From positions 28,579,387-28,643,386 of the forward strand of contig OU612069.1 in assembly GCA_914767715.1 (NCBI GenBank): a stretch of 64,000 bases of DNA. The letters run 5' to 3'. Origin of the DNA: Membranipora membranacea (lineage: Eukaryota > Bryozoa > Gymnolaemata > Cheilostomatida > Membraniporidae). This document shows positions 34,620 to 48,161 of this stretch, one piece after another (position 1 is the stretch's first letter; every line of letters begins with the position of its first letter). The translations under genes were made by a program, and so were the position numbers. The notes beneath the pieces were generated by a model. It saw only the letters and a program-made list of their open reading frames with translations. It was not told where the DNA came from and did not search any database.

Positions 34620-36700
34620 GCCGAATGATTGGCCCCCTGCTGGCAAGCCAATCACTTTTTATTATGTGAACCCAAAATGCCTTTCATTTTTTGCTTTGCA
34701 GGGAGGAAATATGCGATGAGCGTTAGCAGCGATTGTAGCACTTAGGGAGCTCTCAGATCTGTTTAGAGTGGAGAGGAACTTTAGATTCCAGTGTAGAGAG
34801 AAGCTAAGATTAGGGATCCAACACTTAAATTTCTCGAGTCCAGTTTGAAATTCTTCCTACTAAAACTCCCCCTTTACCAGATTTGATAAGTATTTTCTAG
34901 GCCCATGTGTAATTCGCATAATTGAGATACGGCATATTCATGACTTGTCTTCAATTTTCAAAATAATTGACTGAGATCTCGAGTAGCGTGATGATGACAC
35001 AACATTGTGTTAGTTTGATATTTTGGAGTTGTCTACACTTTCTCCTGATTACCTGGTTACAGTCAGTATTGTTGTAGCTTCCGATGTGTAAACATGCAGA
35101 GGCTCATACATACCTTTTGTATCATCTATTAACTAAAACTCCACTATACTTTAGACACATACATACAGTCTTTTATCACCGGAACAGACTTATACTATTA
35201 ATATATCATACCATTATACATAATACATAATATACCATTAATATATCATACCATTATACATAATACATAATATACCATTAATATATCATACCAATATACA
35301 TAATACATAATATACTATTAATATATCATACCAATATACATAATACAAAATATACTATTCGAAGATTTATAAAATCTATGGTGAATTTTATGACTTTCAT
35401 CGCTGTCGAGTATTAATCATTATCAACTTGCTGTTTAAATCTTGCATCATTCTGATACTTGACATTGAATTTAATTATTGATATTATGTATTTTGTATTA
35501 TGTATTATGTATTTAGAACATTGATATTATTATTATAGGAGCTATAAACGGGGCAGCACATTACTCTAACTATTTACGACTATCTATATCCATCAACAAA
35601 TTAATATCTTCACCCTATATATTTTGGTGGTTGGAATGACCAATAATTGTAAGTCTTGATTTTCACACATTGTAAATGTAATTATAAAATTGACAATAAT
35701 ATTTCATTCTCTGAGGGATCATTTTTAACATTGCCATATATTTAAACAGGCTACATTTCAACCTGAAAGTGACATTACAACATACAGCATTACTCATGCC
35801 ACCTTATTTATCCTTTATTTACCATTTTTCTGCACCGTTCACCGAACTAATTACCAACATTATTGTCATTTCAGGGTATAATAACACAGAAATAAAACTT
35901 GTAGCCATTATATTCCAACTCGAACCACCATTTTAATACAAATACATAAAATTCTTATATTTGATAGGCTAAGAAAATCCCACTTTTGCCCTGCCACACA
36001 GCCGCTTCTTTTGTTTTAATTTTGGTTCGTGACAAGGCTTAACCTCCTTAAATTAGCAGAAAACTATTCATTTGATTATGTGTGTAACTAAACATGGTGA
36101 AACCAGGGAGGGTGGGGTATATCCCACCCTTCCTGGTGAAACCTAATCTCAAAAAATGAGTTAAAGTTTTCGAGTTTACAGGAGTTGTCATTTCCTTCAA
36201 AGGATACCCCAGTTAAGACTACAGAAGGTCAAGGTTCAAAATTTGTAGCATTTAATCTATAACTGCACACATAAAAACCAGACATCTTCAGATTGAAGTT
36301 CTTTTTACCTAGCTATTGCAAAGTCACAGCTAAATTTAAATCTAGGCTTGAGATAAGAAGAAATTAGAGTACTAAGATAATTCTCTGCTGGGGATTCACA
36401 AACTCGTGGTAAGGTTTAGTCAGTGCAGCCTCGTTATACTGTTATCTGAGGAAGATGTATCCTCACTATAACTGTACAGTTCAGCTGGTCACTTCTATGT
36501 CAAGGGAAGGGCATGGGCTGGGGTGATTTGAAATAAAAGCTCAGAGCTGGTTTGTACGTGTAGCCTGCCCAGGCTAGGTTGTCTGCCTATATGGCCTGCA
36601 TTAAAAATGGTTAATTAAAATGCTGATGTCTGAAACTGTTAATGATCGTATATATATATATAAACAAAATATATACATATTATATGAATGGGGTGGATGT
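34620..36700. other. gene-free interval
   Basis: No exon was supported. It contains a 40-bp tandem array at 35196-35360 and AT-rich unique sequence. Confidence 0.4.
35196..35360 (+). repeat. 40-bp AT-rich tandem repeat, about 4 copies
   Basis: The string ttaatatatcataccattat recurs every 40 bp, followed by acataatacataatatacca. The last copies have a T-to-A change (accaatat). Confidence 0.85.
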
Positions 36701-36703
36701 GGA

Positions 36704-36801
36704 CATAGGCATCTGGAGTTACAAGCATGTCCAGTATCAACCCCTTTCCCTGGGTGGTTGATACTCAATACTGGACATGCTTGTAACTCCAGATGCCTAT
36801 G
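36704..36801. repeat. hairpin with perfect 34-bp arms
   Basis: The left arm begins cataggcatctggagttaca (36704-36737) and is mirrored exactly at 36768-36801. The 30-bp loop holds a second small inverted pair (tatcaacc and ggttgata). The element is short enough to be a miniature foldback. Confidence 0.85.
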
Positions 36802-36859
36802 GATGTGGAGGCCTACAGCAGCAATGTAAGTAATGTGTGCACACAGTAGTACAACTATA

Positions 36860-36898
36860 AACTATGATCATGCTACATGATGAAGCATGATCATAGTT
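36860..36898. repeat. hairpin with perfect 15-bp arms
   Basis: aactatgatcatgct is followed after 9 bp by its exact reverse complement. It lies only 60 bp from the hairpin at 36704-36801. Confidence 0.8.
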
Positions 36899-36899
36899 C

Positions 36900-38531
36900 T
36901 TTCGTCTCTCCTCAAACTTTGCTACTTTGCAGCTAGCATATCAGGTCTGCGAGAAGATGTAAAAAGAGTGTCTCTGATTTCATCATATCGTTGCACTTGC
37001 ATCATGCCTGAGTATTGCAAGATAAGCAGGGGATGTTTCAGTGTGTGAGCGATACCTGCTAGGCCCTCATTGTCAAATCGCTCAGTCATTTGATAGAACT
37101 GTATATATTTTGATTCGGGAGCAATTTTGTCAAATTGAAAGTTCTAGTGAGTGATAACTTTGAGCTTTGCTTCCTAATTACTATTCGTAAAATCAAACCT
37201 CATTCTGTGCATACTCAGCTCTGAGGTTTGAGCTTTTCTCTGCAATATTGTGTTTAAGAATCCCGTGGCAATCTGATTGGCTACCCACCTATGCTGGTTA
37301 CTCTTACCAAAGCGTGTTCGGAGTTGGCTGTAGACCTTGGATTAAAATCCTCTCAGTGAAACTATTAGCCAACGTTTATTATCGGTTCATACAGGGGATA
37401 GCTTCATTCCCCCTGATCAAACTGGTGCAGGAAAATTAATTTGCCTTACCACGTTGTCTTCGTGATAGTCGTAGCCAGTTTATCAGAGTTATACATGTAC
37501 AGTCAAGATACCAAGAGTCAGTATGATTCAACTCTTTTCAAACCTGCACATGGCGTGAAAGACTTCGAAAGGCCCTTAGCTGAGGGATATATTAGTGTGT
37601 CACTAAGGTACATGAGGACTAAATAGAGGGAGAAAGTGAAGGACATAATGTAGACTGAAATAAGGACTCTTACCACTCATTATCAATACGCCCTAGTAAC
37701 AGTCACATCATAGGCATTCTGGTTACTGTTAACTGCACAGGCCCCAGGCTTTTAGAGAATGTGTATATTTTGCAAATTACAAGTTGGTTCAGCTGATCAC
37801 AATCTTTTATATATTACACCTGAGTATAATATCACTTTGTGATTATATGCTCAGTTCAAGCTGAGTTTTATCGGGTTTTATTTTGCAGGTTGGTAGAGGG
37901 TGCTGATTTTAGTATATTTTACTTTGCTTTTACTTTGCTTTCAAATTTGAAACTGGATGTTAAAAAAAGGAATTCTTGTTACCTCCAGTTTATGAGATAA
38001 TAATGGGAAGAATGAGCCCTAATATGTATATGCATGTATAATGATTGAATACAATTATGAGAAAAGCCATTTGTGCTCATCCATTCATCATTCAGTTAAA
38101 ATTTTCATGCATTCCTTTCCCATCTCATTGTCACTGCGTTGTAGTTTAGACATAATGGTTGTGCAACAAATTACAAAATACATCATTCAGTTTCAGGTCA
38201 TTGCAATGTGACTGTTGAAATACACCATGTAAAGGATTTTTACCTCATATTTCCTGGTTTTCTTCTCTGGTGTGATGGATTGATTATTCCACAGCTCTCA
38301 ATTTTTATGTAAATGTTGTTCTATTGTTTTGGATCATAGAGGGAGCTAACTGTCCTACGTTAAAGTAATTTGTAAACTGTGCTGTTTTCCTTGTTTACAG
38401 AAACTGGTCGAATATATCTACAGAGACTCTCAGAGTAGTGAAGGCCTCTCATACTCAGCCCTGCAGGCTACAGAAGTTCCTGAGTTACTGAGTCACATAT
38501 ACAGGACAGTCTCTCACACCAGTTAACAGTC
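36900..38531. other. upstream region of SLC25A10
   Basis: No independent gene was seen. A good acceptor (ccttgtttacag) ends at 38400; the 131 bp from there to the ATG could be the last 5' UTR exon of SLC25A10. No TATA box is evident nearby. Confidence 0.4.
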
Positions 38532-41500
38532 ATGTCAGCTCCAGCAGCGGAGGGAGGCGGGACTAAGGGCGGGACTAAGAGAGTAGCTCGATGGTACCAT
38601 GGAGGGTTGGCCTCAGCTACAGCAGCTATGTGCACTCATCCCCTTGATCTACTCAAAGTACATCTACAGACCCAACAGAAAGTACAGTTAGGCCTAGTCG
38701 GTATGTCACCACCTTACTCTGTCCGTAGTCGGTATGTCACCACCTTACTCCTTTTCTTCGGGGTATTCTGGTTCGACTACAACACTAATGACACCTTCAC
38801 CGGACCATTTGTGTTGTAGTTGAGTGAGGCATGAAAAGTAATTTGTTGTCTAGCTTAGTTTGAAAAACTGACCAGGCTATCTGATAGCTTGATAGAATCT
38901 GATGCTACTGAACATGTTCAAATATTGGATTTTGCCACAGAACAGAGCAAGGATATTGCTGGTAGTTGGTTTGTCAGTATACTAACCCTCGCATTACTGT
39001 GTTAATAGTAAAAAGACACAGTTATTGTATTAGATGTGGTGAATATTTGATTGATAAGTTGACAGTTACTGTCACTGATTTTATTAATTATGAACTAAAG
39101 CCGTTCCTGTATATTATCTGGCGCTGGAGTACTAAACGGTAAAGGCTTCATGAATAGCGTGCAGAACAGAAAGTAGGAAAACGTTATCAATTTTTTGGTT
39201 CATTGGAACAACCAAAAACAGCACAGTGATGCCTTTTCAGCAGGCCACCAATGCCTTTATGAACTAACATAACTTTTTGAGCTCAGTTTTTACCCTCAGA
39301 TTAGGCCGGTAGTATCACAGAGTGGTAGTATGTTAGCTACATGCAGCTCACAGTCTTATCTCCTGCAGTAATGTTTACTTTTGTATCATGTTATCACAAT
39401 ATGTGGCCATGTGTGTTTTATCAGGACCCTGGGTATTACCTGAACTTTGACCTTGAGTCAGATGGATGCAGCCTGAGGTCACTCACTTAATTAATGGCTT
39501 AATCAGGACAACAGGTGACAATAAATTACAGGAATGGAGCATATTTCATTATAATGCAAAAAATATGCCTACGACAAATATACCTTACGTTACTAGAAAC
39601 TTGTATCTGCTAAACAACAAAACATAGTCTCTCATCAAAAGAGTCAAATGGGGAGTGCAAAAAATACAATTTCGGATTAGCATAAGTATCCAGCTAGCCC
39701 ATACAACAATTTACCGGAGCCATATTTGTGTTGTGAAGTTGCACTTGGATCCATTGCTTTCCCTCATATCAATAGAATTATTATAATCATAGCCTAATCC
39801 TTGAACCTGTTACAGCCGGTTTCATCTTGCCCTTATTATATGTGTATACAAGTGTATAGAAAGTTAATGTAAGCATTTTGTTGCCATGTCATATAGGCAT
39901 ACTTAAAATACAAGGGCAAAATGTTTGATCCCAATGATCATACTTTGACACTAATAGTCACAAACCTGTTAGTAAAATCCTACCTTGGTTGATGCATTTG
40001 ATTTTAACAGCCTCTATTCCTCAGTGCTACTTTGAAATAGTGAGACATGATTTAAACCACTGTGTTACCCAATGATCCGATCTTATCATAAATGTCCCAC
40101 AGGCCTATCTCTTTTTGACTCTCCGCTGACGGGGTCTTATTTTGACACTGTTGTTCGCTGGATGTTCCCAGTAAAAATGACCATGAAATATATGAGTTTA
40201 TTGTCTCGACCAAACATAAAAAATCACTTTGTTTTGTATGTGGCCGGATGAGTGTCACTTTTAGAACTGTTGGTCCTTATTGGTAAGAGCATACAAGGAC
40301 CTGTAGTTTGGCATGTTCATGGTTGGGCCCACATATTGTTATCTTGTTGTGTTATTTTACAGGTATGGGTAAACAGGTAGTAAAGAATGAAGGTATACTA
40401 GGATTATATAATGGTATATCAGCTTCTATAGGCAGACAGATGACTTACTCATTAACTAGATTCGCTGTATATGAACAGATCAAGGTTAGTTACTGTGTAG
40501 TTATGATAGCTAACCCTTGCTGATTATAATATGGTCTTGTTTGATGATCATTCCATTCAATGGGAGCAACACTTGAGTTGTTGGTAATCACATAATCCAA
40601 GTGAGGCCCATGTGGGGTGGAGGGACATGCTGTGTGATTGAGTGTGATTGAGCTAAACCTCTTCGAATTTTAATTATGGTAATATGTAGTCGGACATGCC
40701 GTGCCGACTGAAGGAGGTGTCCTCCCCTTTTCGCGCTGTGGCCTGATCCAAGATGTCCACATTTTCTACCAAGTCATCTTATTAAAATAACTCACGTCAT
40801 AAGTCAAGTATAAATCAGTAGGCTATATTCGGAACACACATTTGGTATAAATTTGATTATCATTGTCAATTTTCGTTCATTTACTTTATTATTTTTGCTT
40901 GACATAACTTTCATATTTTTACATGTCATGTGAGTTATCGGCAACACACAAAGCAACTTTATTCTGATGGCCAACAGAGTTTTTAAGGAGAACATTTGTC
41001 CTAATATAACTGATCCTTCTACTCCCTCACAGTTCCTAAATGAATTAATAGTTACATGAGATGATATGTTCTGAAATATTACTACAGGGTATCCGGACTC
41101 AGGGAGGTAAAGATCTCCCATTTTATGAGAAGGTGCTCATAGCTGCTGGTGCTGGGGGACTCGGTGGATTCGTAGGTAACATATTATCTATCTATATACA
41201 TGTATCTATATATCTCTCTAGTATCAGTTATCTCCCTGTGTCTATTGGCTTTGGAGATTGGCATATTGACTTTCTTGGGCCTTGCCGATTCACATGTCAC
41301 ATTGTTACATATGTAATACAGAAGAATTTTTTGCCGATCACATGACACTCCTGGTTGCTAGTGCTTCAACTCTTACTGCTCTCGGTGCCTGGTATTCCTG
41401 ATTGTGCCCAAGATTGGGTAGAGAAAATAAGTTTTCCTCTGGCTCTGACACAGTTTAATCGTAGATGAAGCTTTATCCGATTTGCCAGCATTTGTAGGGC

Positions 41501-44500
41501 GCTCGCATTCTACTAGTAAGCCACTGGCAAATGTCTTTTGCATGCGGCTTACTAGTAGTTTGGGAGTAACCTTTTCGGGCAGTTCAAGAGGGAGCAACTT
41601 CAAAGTCGAGCAGATCATATTTGATTTAGTTTACTCCTGTGCCTCACTCATATAGCAGACTTTCTCTTATACAGGTACACCATGTGATCTGTCTCTTATA
41701 CAGGTACACCATGTGATCTGTCTCTTATACAGGTACACCATGTGATCTGTCTCTTATACAGGTACACCATGTGATCTGTCTCTTATACAGGTACACCATG
41801 TGATCTGTCTCTTAAACAGGTACACCATGTGATCTGTCTCTTATACAGGTACACCATGTGATCTGTCTCTTATACAGGTACACCATGTGATCTGTCTCTT
41901 AAACAGGTACACCATGTGATCTGTCTCTTATACAGGTACACCATGTGATCTGTCTCTTATACAGGTACACCATGTGATCTGTCTCTTATACAGGTACACC
42001 ATGTGATCTGTCTCTTATACAGGTACACCATGTGATCTGTCTCTTATACAGGTACACCATGTGATCTGTCTCTTAAACAGGTACACCATGTGATCTGTCT
42101 CTTAAACAGGTACACCATGTGATCTGTCTCTTATACAGGTACACCATGTGATCTGTCTCTTATACAGGTACACCATGTGATCTGTCTCTTAAACAGGTAA
42201 ACCATGTGATCTGTCTCTTATACAGGTACACCATGTGATCTGTCTCTTATACAGGTACATCATGTGATCTGTCTCTTATACAGGTACACCATGTGATCTG
42301 TCTCTTATACAGGTACATCATGTGATCTGTCTCTTATACAGGTACACCATGTGATCTGTCTCTTATACAGGTACACCATGTGATCTGTCTCTTATACAGG
42401 TACACCATGTGATCTGTCTCTTATACAGGTACACCATGTGATCTGTCTCTTATACAGGTACACCATGTGATCTGTCTCTTATACAGGTACACCATGTGAT
42501 CTGTCTCTTATACAGGTACACCATGTGATCTGTCTCTTATACAGGTACACCATGTGATCTGTCTCTTATACAGGTACACCATGTGATCTGTCTCTTATAC
42601 AGGTACACCATGTGATCTGGTCAATGTTAGATTACAGAATGATATGAAGATACCAGTAGACCAGAGAAGGAATTATAAACATGTGTTTGATGGATTATAC
42701 AGGATAGGTAGATTCGAAGGTGAGAGTTTGTTACACCTGTGTCCCATCTCTGCCTTCTTGGGTAATCGCAAGTCTGTCTCTGTCCAAAGAAAGTGTGACT
42801 GAAACCCCATTAATTTGGTCTCAGTGAAACTATGATGAATAATCTCTTGTAGTTCTTCAAAAAATTGCATCACCTCCATAGACAGTCTTCAATTCAGTAA
42901 CTTAAAAAGTCAGTCAACTTCAATGCTTGTAGTTTTGTACAGGTAGCTGTCAACGTCAATTATGTGTAAGCTAGTTTGTTCTTACTTAATGATCACATTA
43001 AAACACACCTGTCAGTAGTGGATAATGATCAGTCAAATAACCAGATAACCAGACTGTTTGCCTTCTGATTAGGAAATGAGGTAATGTGTGTCAAAGTTAG
43101 TACAGTGTACAGTGAGTGTATTACATATAATCTGATCTTTGCTTGTAGGCCCCACATCATTATTCGGTGGAGCTGTGATGGCCAGTTCTCGAGCTGTACT
43201 TGTTACTATAGGACAAGTAGCTATGTATGATCAGCTCAAACAGATGCTGCTAACTACAGCCTACTTTGAGTATGTATCCCTCCCAATGCCTACCCTAGAG
43301 GAGTGAATATTATCTTGTGTTTAGATTAGTTAGATCGGGAGTGACCATCTCTTGTGTTTAGATTAGTTAGATCGGGAGTGACCATCTCTTGTGTTTAGAT
43401 TAGTTAGATCAGGAGTGACCATATCTTGTGTTTAGATTAGTTAGATCGGGAGTGACCATCTCTTGTGTTTAGATTAGTTAGATCGGGAGTGACCATCTCT
43501 TGTGTTTAGATTAGTTAGATCGGGAGTGACCATCTCTTGTGTTTAGATTAGTTAGATCAGGAGTGACCATCTCTTGTGTTTAGATTAGTTAGATCGGGAG
43601 TGACCATCTCTTGTGTTTAGATTAGTTAGATCGGGAGTGACCATCTCTTGTGTTTAGATTAGTTAGATCGGGAGTGACCATCTCTTGTGTTTAGATTAGT
43701 TAGATCGGGAGTGACCATCTCTTGTGTTTAGATTAGTTAGATCGGGAGTGACCATCTCTTGTGTTTAGATTAGTTAGATCGGGAGTGACCTTCTCTTGTG
43801 TTTAGATTAGTTAGATCGGGAGTGACCTTCTCTTGTGTTTAGATTAGTTAGATCGGGAGTGACCTTCTCTTGTGTTTAGATTAGTTAGATCGGGAGTGAC
43901 CATCTCTTGTGTTTAGATTAGTTAGATCGGGAGTGACCATCTCTTGTGTTTAGATTAGTTAGATCGGGAGTGACCTTCTCTTGTGCTTAGATTAGTTAGA
44001 TCGGGAGTGACCTTCTCTTGTGTTTAGATTAGTTAGATCGGGAGTGACCTTCTCTTGTGTTTAGATTAGTTAGATCGGGAGTGACCATCTCTTGTGTTTA
44101 GATTAGTTAGATCGGGAGTGACCATCTCTTGTGTTTAGATTAGTTAGATCGGGAGTGACCATCTCTTGTGTTTAGATTAGTTAGATCGGGAGTGACCATA
44201 TCTTGTGTTTAGATTAGTTAGATCGGGAGTGACCATCTCTTGTGTTTAGATTAGTTAGATCGGGAGTGACCATCTCTTGTGTTTAGATTAGTTAGATCGG
44301 GAGTGACCATCTCTTGTGTTTAGGTTAGTTAGATCGGGAGTGACCATCTCTTGTGTTTAGGTTAGTTAGATCGGGAGTGACCATCTCTTGTGTTTAGATT
44401 AGTTAGATCAGGAGTGACCATCTCTTGTGTTTAGATTAGTTAGATCGGGAGTGACCATCTCTTGTGTTTAGATTAGTTAGATCAGGAGTGACCATCTCTT

Positions 44501-47500
44501 GTGTTTAGATTAGTTAGATCAGGAGTGACCATCTCTTGTGTTTAGATTAGTTAGATCGGGAGTGACCATCTCTTGTGTTTAGATTAGTTAGATCGGGAGT
44601 GACCATCTCTTGTGTTTAGATTAGTTAGATCGGGAGTGACCATCTCTTGTGTTTAGATTAGTTAGATCAGGAGTGACCATCTCTTGTGTTTAGATTAGTT
44701 AGATCGGGAGTGACCATCTCTTGTGTTTAGATTAGTTAGATCGGGAGTGACCATCTCTTGTGTTTAGATTAGTTAGATCGGGAGTGACCATCTCTTGTGT
44801 TTAGATTAGTTAGATCGGGAGTGACCATCTCTTGTGTTTAGATTAGTTAGATCGGGAGTGACCATCTCTTGTGTTTAGATTAGTTAGATCGGGAGTGACC
44901 TTCTCTTGTGTTTAGATTAGTTAGATCGGGAGTGACCTTCTCTTGTGTTTAGATTAGTTAGATCGGGAGTGACCTTCTCTTGTGTTTAGATTAGTTAGAT
45001 CGGGAGTGACCATCTCTTGTGTTTAGATTAGTTAGATCGGGAGTGACCATCTCTTGTGTTTAGATTAGTTAGATCGGGAGTGACCTTCTCTTGTGTTTAG
45101 ATTAGTTAGATCGGGAGTGACCTTCTCTTGTGTTTAGATTAGTTAGATCGGGAGTGACCTTCTCTTGTGTTTAGATTAGTTAGATCGGGAGTGACCATCT
45201 CTTGTGTTTAGATTAGTTAGATCGGGAGTGACCATCTCTTGTGTTTAGATTAGTTAGATCGGGAGTGACCATCTCTTGTGTTTAGATTAGTTAGATCGGG
45301 AGTGACCATATCTTGTGTTTAGATTAGTTAGATCGGGAGTGACCATCTCTTGTGTTTAGATTAGTTAGATCGGGAGTGACCATCTCTTGTGTTTAGATTA
45401 GTTAGATCGGGAGTGACCATCTCTTGTGTTTAGGTTAGTTAGATCGGGAGTGACCATCTCTTGTGTTTAGGTTAGTTAGATCGGGAGTGACCATCTCTTG
45501 TGTTTAGATTAGTTAGATCAGGAGTGACCATCTCTTGTGTTTAGATTAGTTAGATCGGGAGTGACCATCTCTTGTGTTTAGATTAGTTAGATCGGGAGTG
45601 ACCATCTCTTGTGTTTAGATTAGTTAGATCGGGAGTGACCATCTCTTGTGTTTAGATTAGTTAGATCGGGAGTGACCATCTCTTGTGTTTAGATTAGTTA
45701 GATCAGGAGTGACCATCTCTTGTGTTTAGATTAGTTAGATCAGGAGTGACCATCTCTTGTGTTTAGATTAGTTAGATCAGGAGTGACCATCTCTTGTGTT
45801 TAGATTAGTTAGATCAGGAGTGACCATATCTTGTGTTTAGATTAGTTAGATCGGGAGTGACCATATCTTGTGTTTAGATTAGTTAGATCGGGAGTGACCA
45901 TCTCTTGTGTTTAGATTAGTTAGATCGGGAGTGACCATCTCTTGTGTTTAGATTAGTTAGATCGGGAGTGACCATCTCTTGTGTTTAGATTAGTTAGATC
46001 GGGAGTGACCATCTCTTGTGTTTAGATTAGTTAGATCAGGAGTGACCATCTCTTGTGTTTAGATTAGTTAGATCAGGAGTGACCATCTCTTGTGTTTAGA
46101 TTAGTTAGATCAGGAGTGACCATCTCTTGTGTTTAGATTAGTTAGATCAGGAGTGACCATATCTTGTGTTTAGATTAGTTAGATCGGGAGTGACCATATC
46201 TTGTGTTTAGATTAGTTAGATCGGGAGTGACCATCTCTTGTGTTTAGATTAGTTAGATCGGGAGTGACCATCTCTTGTGTTTAGATTAGTTAGATCGGGA
46301 GTGACCATCTCTTGTGTTTAGATTAGTTAGATCGGGAGTGACCATCTCTTGCTTACTAAGGTAAAGAAATGAGGTGAAGTAAAATACAGCTGCCAATTAA
46401 TTATTTCATTTCAAAACCTCCTGCACATAATTCATGCTATAAGGGCATTTAATTTAGTTCTGAAATTTTAGTTAGGAAGTTATAAATGAATTTTTGTTTT
46501 CGCGAGTTGTCTTCTCCTTGATGTTGAAAAGATAACTTCTCTTTACCAGTTCCATATTCTTCAAGACCTTTGAATCAGAAAGGGGAACACTATCACATCT
46601 TGGACTTTTTACAAAATTGATCTGCCTATATATCCTATGATTGAGTTGCTGTAACCAATTCATTACTCTATCTGTTCAGCTTCTGAGAGATTTGATTTGA
46701 CCTGTCTGTCTTAATTTAAGAACATGCTACATATTCTCACATGCTGTAGAGGAGCTTGTCTTGACACCCCCCCCCCCCCTCCCCCACAATAAAGCTTGAA
46801 GACAGGCCAGATTGATAGTAAAAAAATATGAGAACTCACACCATGTTAATAGTACCCTGTGACGGAGCTCAAAAGTCACCCCTAATCTGTCCAGTTACTG
46901 AAGCCTCAGTAATTTGTGCATGGCTACCTATCTAGATGACTTCTTATATTGTTACGATAGATTTATTTTATCCTAACAATCTTTCGTTGTTGTTTTTCAG
47001 CGATAACATGACGACACATTTCACAGCCAGTATTACTGCAGCTAGTATAGCCACAGCTCTTACACAACCTGTGGATGTCATGAAGACGAGGATGATGAAC
47101 GCCCCGCCCGGTACTTACTCAGGTTAGTCATGGGCTATTTATACACAATGGTTTGATTTTCTGGTGGACATGATAAGTCATAGCGTAGATTCCGCAACAT
47201 GTCCTCATTTGTTTGTCCAGTTACATTGGTCGGTGCCAATCATAGACTTAAAAATAATAATATTAAGTCTATGGTGCCAATACAGTCCCATCTCCCGACA
47301 GAGCACAACCTTATGGTAGCTAACATCTCATCAGCTGTCCCATCTTCCGACAGAGCACAACCTTATGGTAGCTAACGTCTCATCAGCTGTCTCATCTCCC
47401 GACAGAGCACAACCTTATGGTAGCTAACGTCTCATCAGCTGTCTCATCTCCCGACAGAGCACAACCTTATGGTAGCTAACATCTCATCAGCTGTCCCATA

Positions 47501-48161
47501 TCTAGATATGAGGTCACACACTACCAGACACAACAGTACACATTTAATCCTCTCCTCCACCCATTGATAAAAAGCCAGATATACACAATCATGGCTAGTC
47601 ACATTGAGACTGTAGCACATGTCGACAGAACTAATACAAACTATTCACTGAATAAATTTTGAAAAAAAATTGTCTTTTCAAAGTTGTCCACTCTCGTATC
47701 AAAATTGCATATAAAGATAGCTCGTAAGTGTGATCTTCTTGCCTTGAGGAGCAAATCAATTAGCTAGATTTTTATCCAACTGATTTGGGGACACCTTGGT
47801 GTCAACAAATCCAGATTGCACTGGCTGAGGTGGTAGCCAATGTAAAGTATTGAGATGGAGACAGTTTTACTTTTATTCAAGCCTACGCAAAATTATGAAT
47901 TTTTAGCTCCGCAAATTATCTATTTATTGTAATGTTATTTGAGGCTATAATTGAGGATTATTAGTGACACACATTTAGGTATCACCCTCTCCCTCTGTTA
48001 CAGGAGTCGCAGCCTGTGCCAAAGATATAGCCTCCAACGGAATGGCCTCATTCTATAAAGGATTCATACCTGCGTTCACACGACTCGGGCCGCAGACCGT
48101 GCTAACTTTTCTCTTCTTTGAGCAATTTAGGATCAGATTCGGCAAGAATGTAGCGCTGTAA
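38532..48161 (+). CDS. SLC25A10: mitochondrial dicarboxylate carrier
   Basis: Seven exons in perfect phase: 38532-38700, 40363-40484, 41088-41175, 42603-42719, 43149-43269, 47001-47122, 48004-48161. The total is 897 nt, giving 298 aa against 287 in human. The family exchanges malate or succinate for phosphate, sulfate or thiosulfate across the inner mitochondrial membrane. The three carrier repeats are visible: THPLDLLKVHLQTQQ (PxD motif in helix 1), GTPCDLVNVRLQND (helix 3) and TQPVDVMKTRMMN (helix 5). RQMTYSLTRFAVYE and GQVAMYDQ also fit this carrier. A Gly-rich N-terminal extension of about 10 residues precedes RVARWYHGG. The protein sequence looks intact, so the gene should be functional despite about 4 kb of intronic minisatellites. 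Confidence 0.95.
38697..38753 (+). repeat. duplicated 5' splice site at SLC25A10 exon 1
   Basis: The string gtcggtatgtcaccacctta occurs twice, 31 bp apart (GT at 38701 and 38732). The first GT is the donor that keeps the frame. Confidence 0.8.
41510..41558. repeat. hairpin with perfect 13-bp arms
   Basis: ctactagtaagcc (41510-41522) and its reverse complement (41546-41558), in SLC25A10 intron 3. Confidence 0.7.
41663..42619 (+). repeat. 29-bp minisatellite, 33 copies, each with a splice acceptor
   Basis: The unit is tctcttatacag followed by gtacaccatgtgatctg. The start positions of the first (41663) and last (42591) copies are exactly 32 x 29 bp apart. The last copy is the real acceptor plus the first 17 nt of SLC25A10 exon 4. 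Variants are mainly tatacag or taaacag, and gtacatc or gtaaacc. Confidence 0.95.
43310..46352 (+). repeat. 37-bp minisatellite, about 82 copies, with higher-order structure
   Basis: The unit is gattagttagatcgggagtg followed by accatctcttgtgttta. Variant positions (cggg or cagg, catctc, cttctc or catatc, gatt or ggtt) form patterns that repeat: the block beginning at 43791 recurs at 44901, exactly 30 units later, and the cagg/catatc block near 45825 recurs 9 units later. The array fills most of SLC25A10 intron 5. Confidence 0.95.
47289..47500 (+). repeat. 52-bp tandem repeat, 4 copies
   Basis: gagcacaaccttatggtagc recurs at 47301, 47353, 47405 and 47457. Each copy is preceded by an acceptor-like tctcccgacag. 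It lies in SLC25A10 intron 6. Confidence 0.9.

Noticed and set aside
41663-42619. CRISPR array
   Set aside because: The repeats are contiguous with no unique spacers, and the DNA is eukaryotic.
43310-46352. telomeric or centromeric satellite
   Set aside because: ttagattag and ttaggttag look telomere-like, but the unit is 37 bp, the array is only 3 kb and it lies in an intron of a conserved gene.
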